Origin: an uncultured Alphaproteobacteria bacterium
Lineage (GTDB): Bacteria > Pseudomonadota > Alphaproteobacteria > GCA-2731375
Direction: 5' to 3'
Length of the DNA: 64,000 nucleotides
Assembly: GCA_951812805.1 (NCBI GenBank)
Contig: CATOSZ010000001.1
Location: 62,001 to 126,000 of the forward strand
How positions within the stretch are numbered: the first letter of the stretch is position 1; every line of letters begins with the position of its first letter. Below, piece by piece: positions 27,732 to 35,884 of the stretch. The notes under the pieces are model-generated. The model was not told the DNA's origin, did no database searches, and saw only the letters and a list, made by a program, of their open reading frames with translations. Both the position numbers and the translations under genes were made by a program.

Positions 27732-28520
27732 CTACCGGCCCTGGAAGTTGGGCACGCGGCGCTCCGACATCGCGGCGACGCCCTCGCGGAAGTCCGCCGT
27801 CTCGCGCAGCCGGTCCTGGACTTCCAGCTCCCGGTCCGTCGCCGCCTTGACCGCGTCGGCGAGATCACCGCGCATGGTCGCGCGGCTCTCGACCACGCCG
27901 AGCGGCGAGTTCTCGGCGATCTCGCGGGCGAGCGCGATCGCCGCCGAGCGGACCTCGTCGAGCGGCACCAGCACGTCGGCCAGGCCCATCTCGACCGCTT
28001 CCTCGCCCTTGATCCGGCGACTGGTGTAGAACATCAGCTCCGCCTTGGTCTTGCCGATGATCCGCGGCAGCGTCGCCGTCAGGCCGAAGCCCGGATGGAA
28101 GCCGAGCCGGGTGAAGTTGGCGGCGAAACGCGATTCCGGGCAGGCGACGCGGAAGTCCGGCATCATGGCGAGGCCGAAACCACCGCCGATCGCCGCGCCC
28201 TGGATGGCGCCGACCACCGGCTTCTTGGCCCGGAACAGGCGCACCGCCTCGACATAGAGGTGGCCGGAACTGCGGTCGCCCTTGAGCTTGCCGCTGTCGG
28301 AGCCGTCGCCGAAGTTCGCGCCGGCGCAGAACGCCTTGCCGGCGGCGCAGAGCACGAGGGCCCGGCAGTCGTCGCGCGCGTCCATCGCCTCGAAGGTGTC
28401 GGCCAGCGCCTGGATCAGCGCCATGTCGAAGAAGTTGAAGGGCGGGCGATTGATCTCGACCACCGCGACCATGTCTTCGAGTGTGACGTTGAGATCCTCG
28501 AAGTCGCTCAGTCCGGCCAT
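27732..28520 (-). CDS. Enoyl-CoA hydratase/isomerase
   Basis: 262 residues from ATG at 28520. Crotonase-fold signatures are KAFCAGANFGDG near residue 62 (oxyanion hole) and AIQGAAIGGGFGLAMMPDFR near residue 105, with ANFTRLGFHPGFGLTATLPR following. A catalytic Glu pair of classic enoyl-CoA hydratase is not obvious: a glycine lies where Glu144-equivalents usually are, so isomerase or thioesterase activity is possible. First gene of the minus-strand acyl-CoA cluster, 11 bases before the frameshifted dehydrogenase. Confidence 0.88.
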   Translation of the reverse strand: MAGLSDFEDLNVTLEDMVAVVEINRPPFNFFDMALIQALADTFEAMDARDDCRALVLCAAGKAFCAGANFGDGSDSGKLKGDRSSGHLYVEAVRLFRAKKPVVGAIQGAAIGGGFGLAMMPDFRVACPESRFAANFTRLGFHPGFGLTATLPRIIGKTKAELMFYTSRRIKGEEAVEMGLADVLVPLDEVRSAAIALAREIAENSPLGVVESRATMRGDLADAVKAATDRELEVQDRLRETADFREGVAAMSERRVPNFQGR

Positions 28521-28598
28521 GGTGTCCTCCGTTGGGTAATGGCGATTGTGGGATTCGGCCTTTGAGTAGCACGCCGACATTCGAATGGCGATTCGATT

Positions 28599-29903
28599 TC
28601 ACCCGGCCCGGGCCAAGCGGTTGCGCCCGGCGCCCTTGGCCTCGTAGAGGGCGGCATCGGCGGCCTTCAGCACGGCCTCCGCCGGCCCGTCGTCGGGTTC
28701 GTGCTCGGCGAGGCCGATGGAGACGGTGACCGAGAGGTGACCCGCCGTCTTGGCCTTGCCTTTGCCCCCGTCCTTGCCTTTGCCCCCGTCCTTGCTTTTC
28801 GCCCCGCCCTTGCCTTTCGCCTTGCCCTTCGGTGCCTGTGCCGGCCGGTCCGTGTCGCGTTTGGCGAAACCGGCCTCGGCCACCGCCTCGCGCACCGCCT
28901 CGAGGTGGGGGACCGCGTGATCGCCGTCGCGCCCGGGGAACAGGATGGTGAATTCCTCTCCGCCATACCGATAGGCCCGGCCGCCGCCGCCGACGGTGGC
29001 CAGGCGGCTGGCGACCAGGCGCAGGACCTGGTCGCCGACGTCGTGGCCGTGGGTGTCGTTGAAACTCTTGAAATGGTCGATGTCGACCATCGCCACCGCA
29101 TAGCGCCGCCCGGCCCGGGCCAGCGCCGCCTCCAGGGCCCGGCGGCCGGGCAGCGCCGTCAGCTCGTCGACGAAGGCGAGGCGATGGCTCTCGCGCACCA
29201 GGGCCAGCGCCAGGCAGGCGAAGGCCGCCGTCGCCCAGAGATCGCGGGCCAGCGGATCGGCCACCAGATGCAGGCTGGCCGCACTCGCCAGAAGGGCGCC
29301 GATGATGCCGGCGTCGAGGGCCGAGGCGGTCAGCGAAAACCGCGCTGAAAGGACGACCAGGGCAAGCGGCGCGAGGATCAGCGCCGGCTGGGGCAGGTGG
29401 GTCCAGATGTCGATCTCGCGGGGCAGCGGGCGGGCGTGCAGCCAGGCGTCGGCGGTGGCGGTGAGCTCCGCCGTGCCGTGCCGGACGAGGAGCCAGACGA
29501 GAAGGACTTGCAGGCCGAGCACGCCCGCCTTGGCGAAGCCCGACGGCGTCAGTGCGCCCCGCTCGCGCGCCAGCGCGAAGAGCGCGATGTCGAGCGGCAG
29601 CAGCACCGCCACCGCGGGATAGAGCACGCGACCGAAGCCGTCGCGACCGGGGGTGCCGGGGATTAGGGTGTCGACCGCCAGATGGCCGAGGACCAGGGCG
29701 ACGACGATCAGCAGCAGATTGAAGCGGCCGAGCCAGAGCGCGTGCACGCCGGCGCCGATGGCGATGACGAGGGGGAGAACACCGGGCACGACGGCGAACG
29801 GGAGGGCGCCTACGCCGGACGCGCCGATCACGCCGAGCGCCAGTGCCAGCAGGGCGAGCGTCGGCCAGAGGGCGCGCCAAGCCTCCCGTACTGTCGGCCC
29901 CAT
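28599..29903 (-). CDS. Membrane-bound GGDEF protein (probable diguanylate cyclase) with a Lys/Gly-rich insert
   Basis: 434 residues. About six hydrophobic segments fill residues 10-240, then the GGDEF domain starts at RLAFVDELTALPGRRALEAAL. The metal/substrate residues are visible (MVDIDHFKSFNDTHGHDVGD) and the active loop reads YGGEEF, so synthesis of c-di-GMP is plausible. No RxxD inhibitory site precedes the loop. Between the loop and VTVSIGLAEHEPDDG sits an unusual low-complexity insert of about 30 residues made of KGK, GGK and DGG units, encoded by 18-bp DNA repeats. It is upstream of the acyl-CoA cluster on the same strand with a 78-base gap. Confidence 0.88.
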   Translation of the reverse strand: MGPTVREAWRALWPTLALLALALGVIGASGVGALPFAVVPGVLPLVIAIGAGVHALWLGRFNLLLIVVALVLGHLAVDTLIPGTPGRDGFGRVLYPAVAVLLPLDIALFALARERGALTPSGFAKAGVLGLQVLLVWLLVRHGTAELTATADAWLHARPLPREIDIWTHLPQPALILAPLALVVLSARFSLTASALDAGIIGALLASAASLHLVADPLARDLWATAAFACLALALVRESHRLAFVDELTALPGRRALEAALARAGRRYAVAMVDIDHFKSFNDTHGHDVGDQVLRLVASRLATVGGGGRAYRYGGEEFTILFPGRDGDHAVPHLEAVREAVAEAGFAKRDTDRPAQAPKGKAKGKGGAKSKDGGKGKDGGKGKAKTAGHLSVTVSIGLAEHEPDDGPAEAVLKAADAALYEAKGAGRNRLARAG

Positions 29904-29991
29904 GGTGCGTCACCGTCCTATCGTGCGTGGTCGAATCGCCTCCGATGATACGATGCGGCGACGGTCCCGCAAGGCCGGAGCGATGCCGTGG

Positions 29992-31200
29992 CAGGGGAAT
30001 CGCATTTGGAATTGCCTTGACGTGCGTGTTTGATCTTGAGGTATTGGCGCGAATCGATTCTACCCGGTCTTTTCACGGGTGGAGGTTGCGATGGAAGGCT
30101 TTCTGGAGTGCTTTGAGGGTCTCGAGGATCCGCGGACTGGCAATGCCGGGCGTCACGATCTGCTGGAGATCTTGACGATCGCCCTGTGCACGGTCCTCTC
30201 GGGCGGTCAGACGGCGGTCGACATGGCGATCTTCGCGCGTGAAAAGGAGGCGTTCCTGCGGGAATTTCTCGTACTCGAACATGGCGTGCCGAGCCACGAC
30301 ACCTTCAGCCGGGTGTTCCGGTTGCTGGATCCGGAGGCGTTCGGCGCCTGCTTCCAGCGCTTCATGGCGCGCTTTTCCGAGACCTGCCAAGGGGTCATTG
30401 CGATCGACGGCAAGGTGGTGCGGCGATCCTACGACAAGGCGAGCGGCACGTCGGCGCTGCATATGGTCTCGGCCTGGGGCTGTGATCAGCGGCTGGTGTT
30501 GGGGCAAGTCGCCACCGACGCCAAGTCCAACGAGATCACCGCCGTGCCGAAGCTGTTGAAACTATTGAGCCTCGAGGGGACGATCGTGACCGTGGACGCC
30601 CTCAATTGCCAGCGCGCCATCGCCAGCCAGATTATCGAGCAGGGGGGTGACTACGCCCTGGCGTTGAAGGGCAATCAAGGCACGCTGCATGACGACGTGA
30701 GAACCTTCCTCGACGATCCGAAAGCCGAAGCGACCACCACCGACACCACGGTCGATGGCGATCATGGCCGCATCGAGACCCGTGCCGCTCTCGTCTCCAG
30801 CCACGTCGAGTGGCTGCAAGAGCGCCATCATTGGCCGGGCCTGAAGGCGGTCGCCAAAGTCACCCGGACCCGCGAGTGCGCGGAGAAGACGTCGAGCGAA
30901 ACCGCCTACTACCTGCTCAGCCAGCCGCTCGACGCCGAGCGCTTCAATCCCGTTGCCCGGGCGCACTGGGGGGTCGAAAACCGCCTGCACTGGTGCCTCG
31001 ATGTCCAAATGAACGAAGACCAAGACAGAACCCGCAAGGACAATGGACCGCACAATCTCGCCGTCCTGCGCCACATGGCGCTCAATGTCATGCGAAAGGA
31101 TCCACGAAAAGACTCGCTGCGCGCCAAGTTCAAAATCGCCGCTTGGAACAACGACTATCTCCTGTCACTCCTCGGCAAATTCTGAAATGCGATTGCCCTG
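29992..31200 (+). mobile_element. ISAs1-family insertion sequence (1,209 bp) with 10-bp target duplication
   Basis: The terminal inverted repeats begin CAGGGGAATCGCATTT at the left and CAGGGCAATCGCATTT at the right. GATGCCGTGG directly flanks both ends (29982-29991 and 31201-31210), a perfect 10-bp duplication, in keeping with the 8-10 bp usual for this family. One intact transposase gene is inside. Confidence 0.95.
30091..31185 (+). CDS. ISAs1-family transposase
   Basis: 364 residues from ATG at 30091 (MEGFLECFEGLEDPRTGNAG); a GTG 12 bases earlier is in frame. Typical landmarks are the N-terminal DPR..N..H segment, GVPSHDTFSRVFRLLDPEAF, IAIDGKVVRRSYDKASG (first catalytic Asp), VTVDALNCQRAIA (second) and HWGVENRLHWCLDVQMNEDQ with the glutamate. 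The frame is complete and the element's ends are intact, so it may be active. Confidence 0.95.
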   Translation: MEGFLECFEGLEDPRTGNAGRHDLLEILTIALCTVLSGGQTAVDMAIFAREKEAFLREFLVLEHGVPSHDTFSRVFRLLDPEAFGACFQRFMARFSETCQGVIAIDGKVVRRSYDKASGTSALHMVSAWGCDQRLVLGQVATDAKSNEITAVPKLLKLLSLEGTIVTVDALNCQRAIASQIIEQGGDYALALKGNQGTLHDDVRTFLDDPKAEATTTDTTVDGDHGRIETRAALVSSHVEWLQERHHWPGLKAVAKVTRTRECAEKTSSETAYYLLSQPLDAERFNPVARAHWGVENRLHWCLDVQMNEDQDRTRKDNGPHNLAVLRHMALNVMRKDPRKDSLRAKFKIAAWNNDYLLSLLGKF

Positions 31201-31210
31201 GATGCCGTGG

Positions 31211-31956
31211 CGAAGGCGAGTGCTCCCTCGACGATAGTGGGCACGCACGTCTCTCGAAGTCCGACCGGAAACGATGCCTCCGTGAGCGGAAACCCTGGGA
31301 GACGTCGTGTCGGGAGCCTGTTGACGTCGCGCCGCTCGGCTCGCGGTTGCCGCCGAGATGGCGCCACGAGCTGCGGCCGGTCGATCGGCTGGTGTAGGCC
31401 GCGAAACGCCGCACTCTACGACGACGCGGTCGCCGCGCCTTTCGATCATCTGCCGAAAGCCATGTCCGGGATCGCCTGTTCCATGCCGTGAGTTGCTTCA
31501 GCTGCACGCGTGGCATTAGAGCCATATGATGTGAAATGCTGTCCCACAATTGCCGTCGGCGGGGCGTCACTCCTTTGGCCGAGGACAGAATGGTACTCGC
31601 CGAATGGTCGCGGCACGGTCCAGGGCGGACAACGCATCCCCTCAATTAGCGTCTGGCAAAATTGGTAATTGTACCAGATACTAAAGTAGCAGTTAAGGAG
31701 TCGCTGACACACCGATGCTCACAGCCTGCTTGGCCGCACTCTGTCAACTCGTCCGTCCGCTTTCACCAGGTCCGGACGAACCGGGCTCTCATGGTGATTT
31801 CCGGGTTTGACCCACATGCGGCATTCGAAATCAAATGTGCATTTCATCATGTCGCTTGCGACATCATCTAGGTGATAAATTGGTGTCCAGCTTTGGCTCA
31901 GCTATAGTCTCGTGAGATGAGTGTGTTTGACTCCGAACAGCGAGGTTCAGGGCGAC
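31211..31956. other. Gene-free stretch between ISAs1 and the GFA gene
   Basis: About 750 bases with only short, overlapping frames and no recognisable protein. The right half (31640-31900) is noticeably richer in A/T than its surroundings, for example around the repeated AATTGGTAATT and GATAAATTGG, which suggests foreign or decayed DNA. The longest frames (minus 31130-31645, minus 31446-31712) show no family-like motif. The GFA promoter should lie at its right end. Confidence 0.5.
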
Positions 31957-32391
31957 ATGGGTATAGAGGCACCCTTGCGTGGCGGTTGTGACTGTGGGCA
32001 ACTGAGGTACGAGTGCGAAGCGGCACCCCTTGCGGCATTTTGCTGCCATTGTAGCGATTGTCAGCGCCGTACCGGCAGCGCATTTGGTATCTCCGTCGCC
32101 GTGCCAATTGACGCATTTCGGCGAACTGAGGGTGACGTGAGGACCTGGACATCTCAGCGTCCGAGCGGCAATTCCCTTGTTTTTTCGTCATGTGCCGTTT
32201 GCGGAACGCGGTGTTGGGCGGAACCATCTATGAATCTCAGGATCGTTATCATCCCTGGCGGGACACTCGACAACGCCGCGCATCTAGAGCCACAGGCGCA
32301 CATATATACCTCGACTCGCCACCGCTGGGTTCAAATTCCTGACGGCGTCTACGTTTCTGAAGACGAGCCCGACTGGCGCGAGGTCTTCTAG
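31957..32391 (+). CDS. GFA-family protein (glutathione-dependent formaldehyde-activating enzyme fold)
   Basis: 144 residues from ATG at 31957; an in-frame GTG 36 bases earlier is possible. The zinc-binding pattern is clear: GGCDCGQLRYEC at residues 9-20, FCCHCSDCQRRTGSAFG near residue 29, and CAVCGTRCW near residue 78. CENP-V/GFA proteins bind zinc; the formaldehyde link holds only for some. Its stop codon is immediately followed by the end of an IS5-type fragment, so the natural C-terminus may have been trimmed. Confidence 0.85.
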   Translation: MGIEAPLRGGCDCGQLRYECEAAPLAAFCCHCSDCQRRTGSAFGISVAVPIDAFRRTEGDVRTWTSQRPSGNSLVFSSCAVCGTRCWAEPSMNLRIVIIPGGTLDNAAHLEPQAHIYTSTRHRWVQIPDGVYVSEDEPDWREVF

Positions 32392-32695
32392 GGTCTGTTG
32401 ACAATCATTTCAGATCGATGATCGTTGCGACGAGGCTCCAGTTTGCGCGGTAGCTTATGTCGGTTTTCTCATATCTGGTGGCGATGCCTCGGTATTCCTT
32501 AATCTTGGCGAAATAGTTTTCGACGAGATGGCGCCACTTGTACATGGCCTTGTCATAGATGATCTGAAGTTTTCGGTTGGCCTTTGGTGGGATGACGGCA
32601 CAGGTCTCACGCTGGTTGAGTTCCGCGCGCAGCCAGTCGGCGTCGAAGGCCTTGTCGGCCAGCAGGGCGTCGAAGGGAACGTCGCGGGTTATCTG
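32392..32695 (-). pseudogene. IS5-family transposase, C-terminal fragment
   Basis: The minus strand reads ITRDVPFDALLADKAFDADW, then VIPPKANRKLQIIYDKAMYKWRHLVENYFAKIKEYRGIATRYEKTD to a stop at 32405: the DDE C-terminus of IS5-type (IS427-like) transposases, including the ENYFAKIKEYR block with the catalytic glutamate. GGGTCTGTTGACAAT at 32393 is probably the terminal repeat. The N-terminal two thirds are missing; the sequence switches abruptly to the 45-bp repeats at 32696. Confidence 0.82.
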
Positions 32696-32789
32696 GTTAT
32701 CTGGGGACAGTATACCGATTTTTATCACTCACCTTCCTCATGCTGTTATCTGGGGACAGTATACCGATTTTTATCACTCACCTTCCTCA
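32696..32789. repeat. Two perfect 45-bp direct repeats separated by 4 bases
   Basis: The unit beginning GTTATCTGGGGACAGTATAC and ending CACTCACCTTCCTCA occurs at 32696-32740 and 32745-32789, spaced by TGCT. GGGGACAGTATACC is typical of flanks of REP-associated transposase genes, and the second unit contains the stop codon of the adjacent transposase fragment, so the repeat appears to be a duplicated element end. Confidence 0.85.
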
Positions 32790-32920
32790 GATGGCTTTCG
32801 TGGTCGACCCGGCGGACGGGGACGGAGCGTGCGGCCGGTTTCGCTTTCCAGGCGATCGACGAACCCCTCCTCTCCGAGCGGCCGGCCGGTGCGGGAGTGT
32901 CGGCGAAACCGTGTGGGGAG
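32774..32920 (-). pseudogene. REP-associated tyrosine transposase (Y1/RAYT), C-terminal fragment
   Basis: 48 codons on the minus strand, including RTGRPLGEEGFVDRLESETG and LRPRPPGRPRKP, the conserved tail of REP-associated Y1 transposases. The catalytic HUH/tyrosine domain is missing: the frame is cut at the IS21 copy 2 boundary at 32921. The rest of the gene is not found elsewhere in the window. The palindromes at 18922 and 20982 are plausible substrates of such an enzyme. Confidence 0.75.
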
Positions 32921-33036
32921 TGTGAATCGGCATGCAAAACTGACCCACTTTGGTGGGTTATGAGCGGTAAGAATTGACCCACCTGGAACGCTAGCATCCG
33001 CACGGAACAGTGCGGAGGAAAGAGCAGGTGGTATTG

Positions 33037-34536
33037 ATGGAAAGCGTATTGAAGATCCGACGTTGGATATTACGGGAGGGTCGGAGTATCCGATCTGTAT
33101 CTCGTCAGACTGGTTTGTCGCGGAACACGATTAAGAAGTATCTGAAGGACGGCGATCCACCGAGCTATCAGCGGCGCGTTTCACCCGTCCGGCGTAAGCT
33201 TAGCGATGGCTTCGCCAGCCGGCTTCGGGCGCTCTTTGAGCAGGACCTGGGGCGCCCGCGCCGTGAGCGCCGGACGGCCAAGAAGCTTTATGAGCAGCTT
33301 GTGTCGGAAGGCTATAGCGGATCCTACTCGACGGTTCAGAGGTTTGTCCGCGACCTGAAGCGTTCTGGCGCCGGATCGGGGGATGCGTTCATTCCGTTGC
33401 ACTTTACGGCAGGTGACGCGCTCCAGTTTGACTGGAGCACGGAATACGCTGTCCTGGGCGGTGTCGAGCAGAAGGTAAAGGTTGCCCACTTCCGCCTATG
33501 TCATAGCCGCAAGCCCTTTGTTGTTGCCTATCCCAGCGAATCTCAGGAGATGGTGCTGGACGCCTTTGCACGGGCGATGTCTTTCTATGGCGGCGTACCG
33601 CGCCGGGTGATCATCGACAACCCCAAGACGATGGTAACCTATGTTTCGCGCTCTAAGGACCGTGTGTTCCATCCGCGCTTTCTGGCGTTGATGAACCACT
33701 ATGTGATGGAACCGGTTGCTTGCACACCCGCGGCGGGGTGGGAGAAGGGTCAGATTGAGAACCAGGTTGGGTTCCTGCGGGGACAGCTGTTTGCGCCCAA
33801 GCCCGCCTTTGACGATCTGGATGCGCTGAACGGCTGGTTGCGTCTGCGCTGCGAGGAATTGGCGAATCGCGCCCACCCCGAACAATCGGATCGCAAGATC
33901 TCGGACGTGTTCGCAGACGAGTGCGCCGAACTGCGTCCCCTGGGCCGGGCTTTTGACGGCTATGTTGAGAAGGCCGCTCGTGTCCGCTCTACCTGTCTGG
34001 TCCAATATGCCACCAATCGCTATAGCGTCCCCTCCCGGTTCGCCGGGGAGCTTGTCTCTCTGCGCGCCTATGCGGACCGGATCGTGGTTGTGTCAGGGCA
34101 GAATGTGATTGCCGAGCACAAGCGCCGCTTTACCCGCAACGCCAGCTATTTCGAGCCCTGGCATTACCTGCCCCTACTCGACCGCAAGCCCGGCGCGCTG
34201 AGAGATGGCGCGCCCTTTGTGGGTTGGCAATTGCCTGAGGCGATGCACCGGGTCAGGGCGCATTACATGGCCGGCAAAGGCGGGGACCGGGAGTTTGTCG
34301 ATCTGCTCCTGCTGGCCCAGGATCACGGGATCGAGGTGGTCGAGATAGCCTGTGAACTGGCCGTGGAGCAGAACACGCTGCGCCTTCCGGCCATCATCAA
34401 TCTGATCAACCAACTGGTGGAGCCGGTCATCGCGCCATGGGGCGAGAGCCACGCCTATCCGCAACTGACCTTGCGGCCCGAAGCGGACTGCAAGCGCTAT
34501 GAGACGCTGTGCGTTGCCGGGGAGGCCGTCGCATGA
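33037..34536 (+). CDS. istA: IS21-family transposase IstA, copy 2
   Basis: 499 residues from the ATG after GGAGGAAAGAGCAGGTGGTA; the predicted protein is the same as the copy at 17258-18757, with the same helix-turn-helix and D, D, E residues. Start choice: an upstream in-frame GTG at 33010 is possible, but MESVLKIRR begins the family homology. It overlaps istB by 4 bases. Confidence 0.95.
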   Translation: MESVLKIRRWILREGRSIRSVSRQTGLSRNTIKKYLKDGDPPSYQRRVSPVRRKLSDGFASRLRALFEQDLGRPRRERRTAKKLYEQLVSEGYSGSYSTVQRFVRDLKRSGAGSGDAFIPLHFTAGDALQFDWSTEYAVLGGVEQKVKVAHFRLCHSRKPFVVAYPSESQEMVLDAFARAMSFYGGVPRRVIIDNPKTMVTYVSRSKDRVFHPRFLALMNHYVMEPVACTPAAGWEKGQIENQVGFLRGQLFAPKPAFDDLDALNGWLRLRCEELANRAHPEQSDRKISDVFADECAELRPLGRAFDGYVEKAARVRSTCLVQYATNRYSVPSRFAGELVSLRAYADRIVVVSGQNVIAEHKRRFTRNASYFEPWHYLPLLDRKPGALRDGAPFVGWQLPEAMHRVRAHYMAGKGGDREFVDLLLLAQDHGIEVVEIACELAVEQNTLRLPAIINLINQLVEPVIAPWGESHAYPQLTLRPEADCKRYETLCVAGEAVA

Positions 34537-35264
34537 AAGCTTTGATAGACCAACTGATCGCCCTGAGGCTGTATGGAATGGCGGCTTGCGCCGAAGCTTT
34601 GCTGGCCGCGCGCAAGCCGCCAAGTCTGACCACTGCGATAAAGCAACTGATCGACGCCGAGACTGTAGAGCGCCGGGTGCGCTCTATCCAGCACCAAATG
34701 CGGGCCTCGAAGTTCCCCCACCATAAGGACTTCGCCACTTTCGATTACGGCCTAGCCGCCGTCACCCAAGCGCAAATCGACCCCTTCTGCTCAGGGCAGT
34801 TCACCCAGGAGGCCCACAACCTCATTCTGGTGGGCGGAACCGGTACGGGCAAAACCCACATCGCCATTGCTCTGGGGACGCTGTTGATCAATCAGGGAAA
34901 GAAGGTCCGTTTCTTCAACGCCGTCGATCTGATCAATGCGCTGATCAAGGAACAGGCCGAAGGCAACGCCGGCAAGATCATCCGGCAACTGACGGCCATG
35001 GATTGCGTCATCATCGACGAACTGGGCTATATCCCATTCCCCAAATCCGGCGGTGCGCTCTTGTTCCACCTGATCAGCAAACTCTATGAGAAGACCAGCG
35101 TCATCATCACCACCAATCTGGAGTTCGGGGAATGGGTCTCCGTCTTCGGAGATGCAAAAATGACAACCGCGTTGCTGGATCGTGTAACGCATCACTGCGC
35201 AATCATCGAAACAGGCAACATGTCTTACCGCTTCGCACAAAGCAAACAGCGACGACAAAAGTAG
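34533..35264 (+). CDS. istB: IS21-family helper ATPase IstB, copy 2
   Basis: 243 residues from ATG at 34533 within the istA stop overlap. Walker [10 protein letters not shown] and Walker B VIIDELGY are intact. It differs from copy 1 by Leu for Met in LINALIKEQ (base 34941). Both copies could therefore supply functional transposition proteins. Confidence 0.95.
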   Translation: MKALIDQLIALRLYGMAACAEALLAARKPPSLTTAIKQLIDAETVERRVRSIQHQMRASKFPHHKDFATFDYGLAAVTQAQIDPFCSGQFTQEAHNLILVGGTGTGKTHIAIALGTLLINQGKKVRFFNAVDLINALIKEQAEGNAGKIIRQLTAMDCVIIDELGYIPFPKSGGALLFHLISKLYEKTSVIITTNLEFGEWVSVFGDAKMTTALLDRVTHHCAIIETGNMSYRFAQSKQRRQK

Positions 35265-35277
35265 CCGCCCTGTAAGC

Positions 35278-35326
35278 AAAGCCCCAGGCTGATCCGCTAT
35301 ATGGAGCCAATCAGCCTGGGGGCTTT
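35278..35326 (+). terminator. Hairpin downstream of istB, copy 2
   Basis: Mirror image of the copy 1 hairpin: arms AAAGCCCCAGGCTGAT and ATCAGCCTGGGGGCTTT, 14 bases past the istB stop, followed by a short T tract (TTTC). If weak, IS transcription could run into the truncated amidohydrolase gene. Confidence 0.45.
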
Positions 35327-35400
35327 CATCGCAAAGGCGGGCAAATCAAAACGGGTCCTGTACAGATTGTTCTGCAAAAGGGGTTTCGTAGCTGGGGCAC

Positions 35401-35550
35401 AAGTCCGGGCCGATGGGGTGGATGAGCTGCCTCCGGCTGGTCCGGGCTCTCGCGATCGAAATCCATGAGGACTGGCTGGATGCCAACCGCTAGCTCAACA
35501 TGATCCATCTCAAGGAGAGCAAAAGCGAACGCATCCAGAAAGCCGCCTGA
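35401..35550 (+). pseudogene. IS256-family transposase C-terminal remnant inside IS21 copy 2
   Basis: The same remnant as in copy 1: LRLVRALAIEIHEDWLDANR, TAG at 35491, LNMIHLKESKSERIQKAA, TGA at 35548. A 20-base segment resembling TCCTGTACAGATTGTTCTGC at 35356 and its partner near 35640 form an inverted pair around it, perhaps relic ends. Confidence 0.7.
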
Positions 35551-35721
35551 CGGCGGCTCGGCATGCCTGGCGCTCCGAGCAATCGAAATCTCCGCGCCAG
35601 GCATGCCGGTGGCCCTCATCGGCAGCCATGACAAACTTGCAGAACAGTCTGGACACTACTTCAAAAGCTCATTGCCACTTCAAGAACCCCACCTGATCCC
35701 CACGTTCCGCCGCCGGCCCGG

Positions 35722-35824
35722 TTGTCCCGGTGGGCCCACAGGCCCCTCCCACGCGGCTTCGCTCCGCGTAACGCAAAGCGCTACACGAAGCCGCGCGGGG
35801 CCCTCCCGTGGACTACCGGGACAA
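35722..35824. repeat. About 100-nt imperfect palindrome inside IS21 copy 2
   Basis: Mirror copy of 15970-16072 with the same outer arms (TTGTCCCGGT/ACCGGGACAA). Confidence 0.6.
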
Positions 35825-35884
35825 CCTCCGTCGAAGCAAGGGGGGGGGGGTCAATTTTGCACGCCGATAGGGGGTCAGAATTAA

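Noticed and set aside
31130-31645. A 171-codon minus-strand frame running through the ISAs1 end
   Set aside because: It crosses the transposase end and the target duplication, and its translation shows no recognisable domain.
32696-32789. Possible CRISPR-like pair of repeats
   Set aside because: Only two 45-bp units with a 4-bp spacer and no cas gene anywhere; better explained as a duplicated transposon end.
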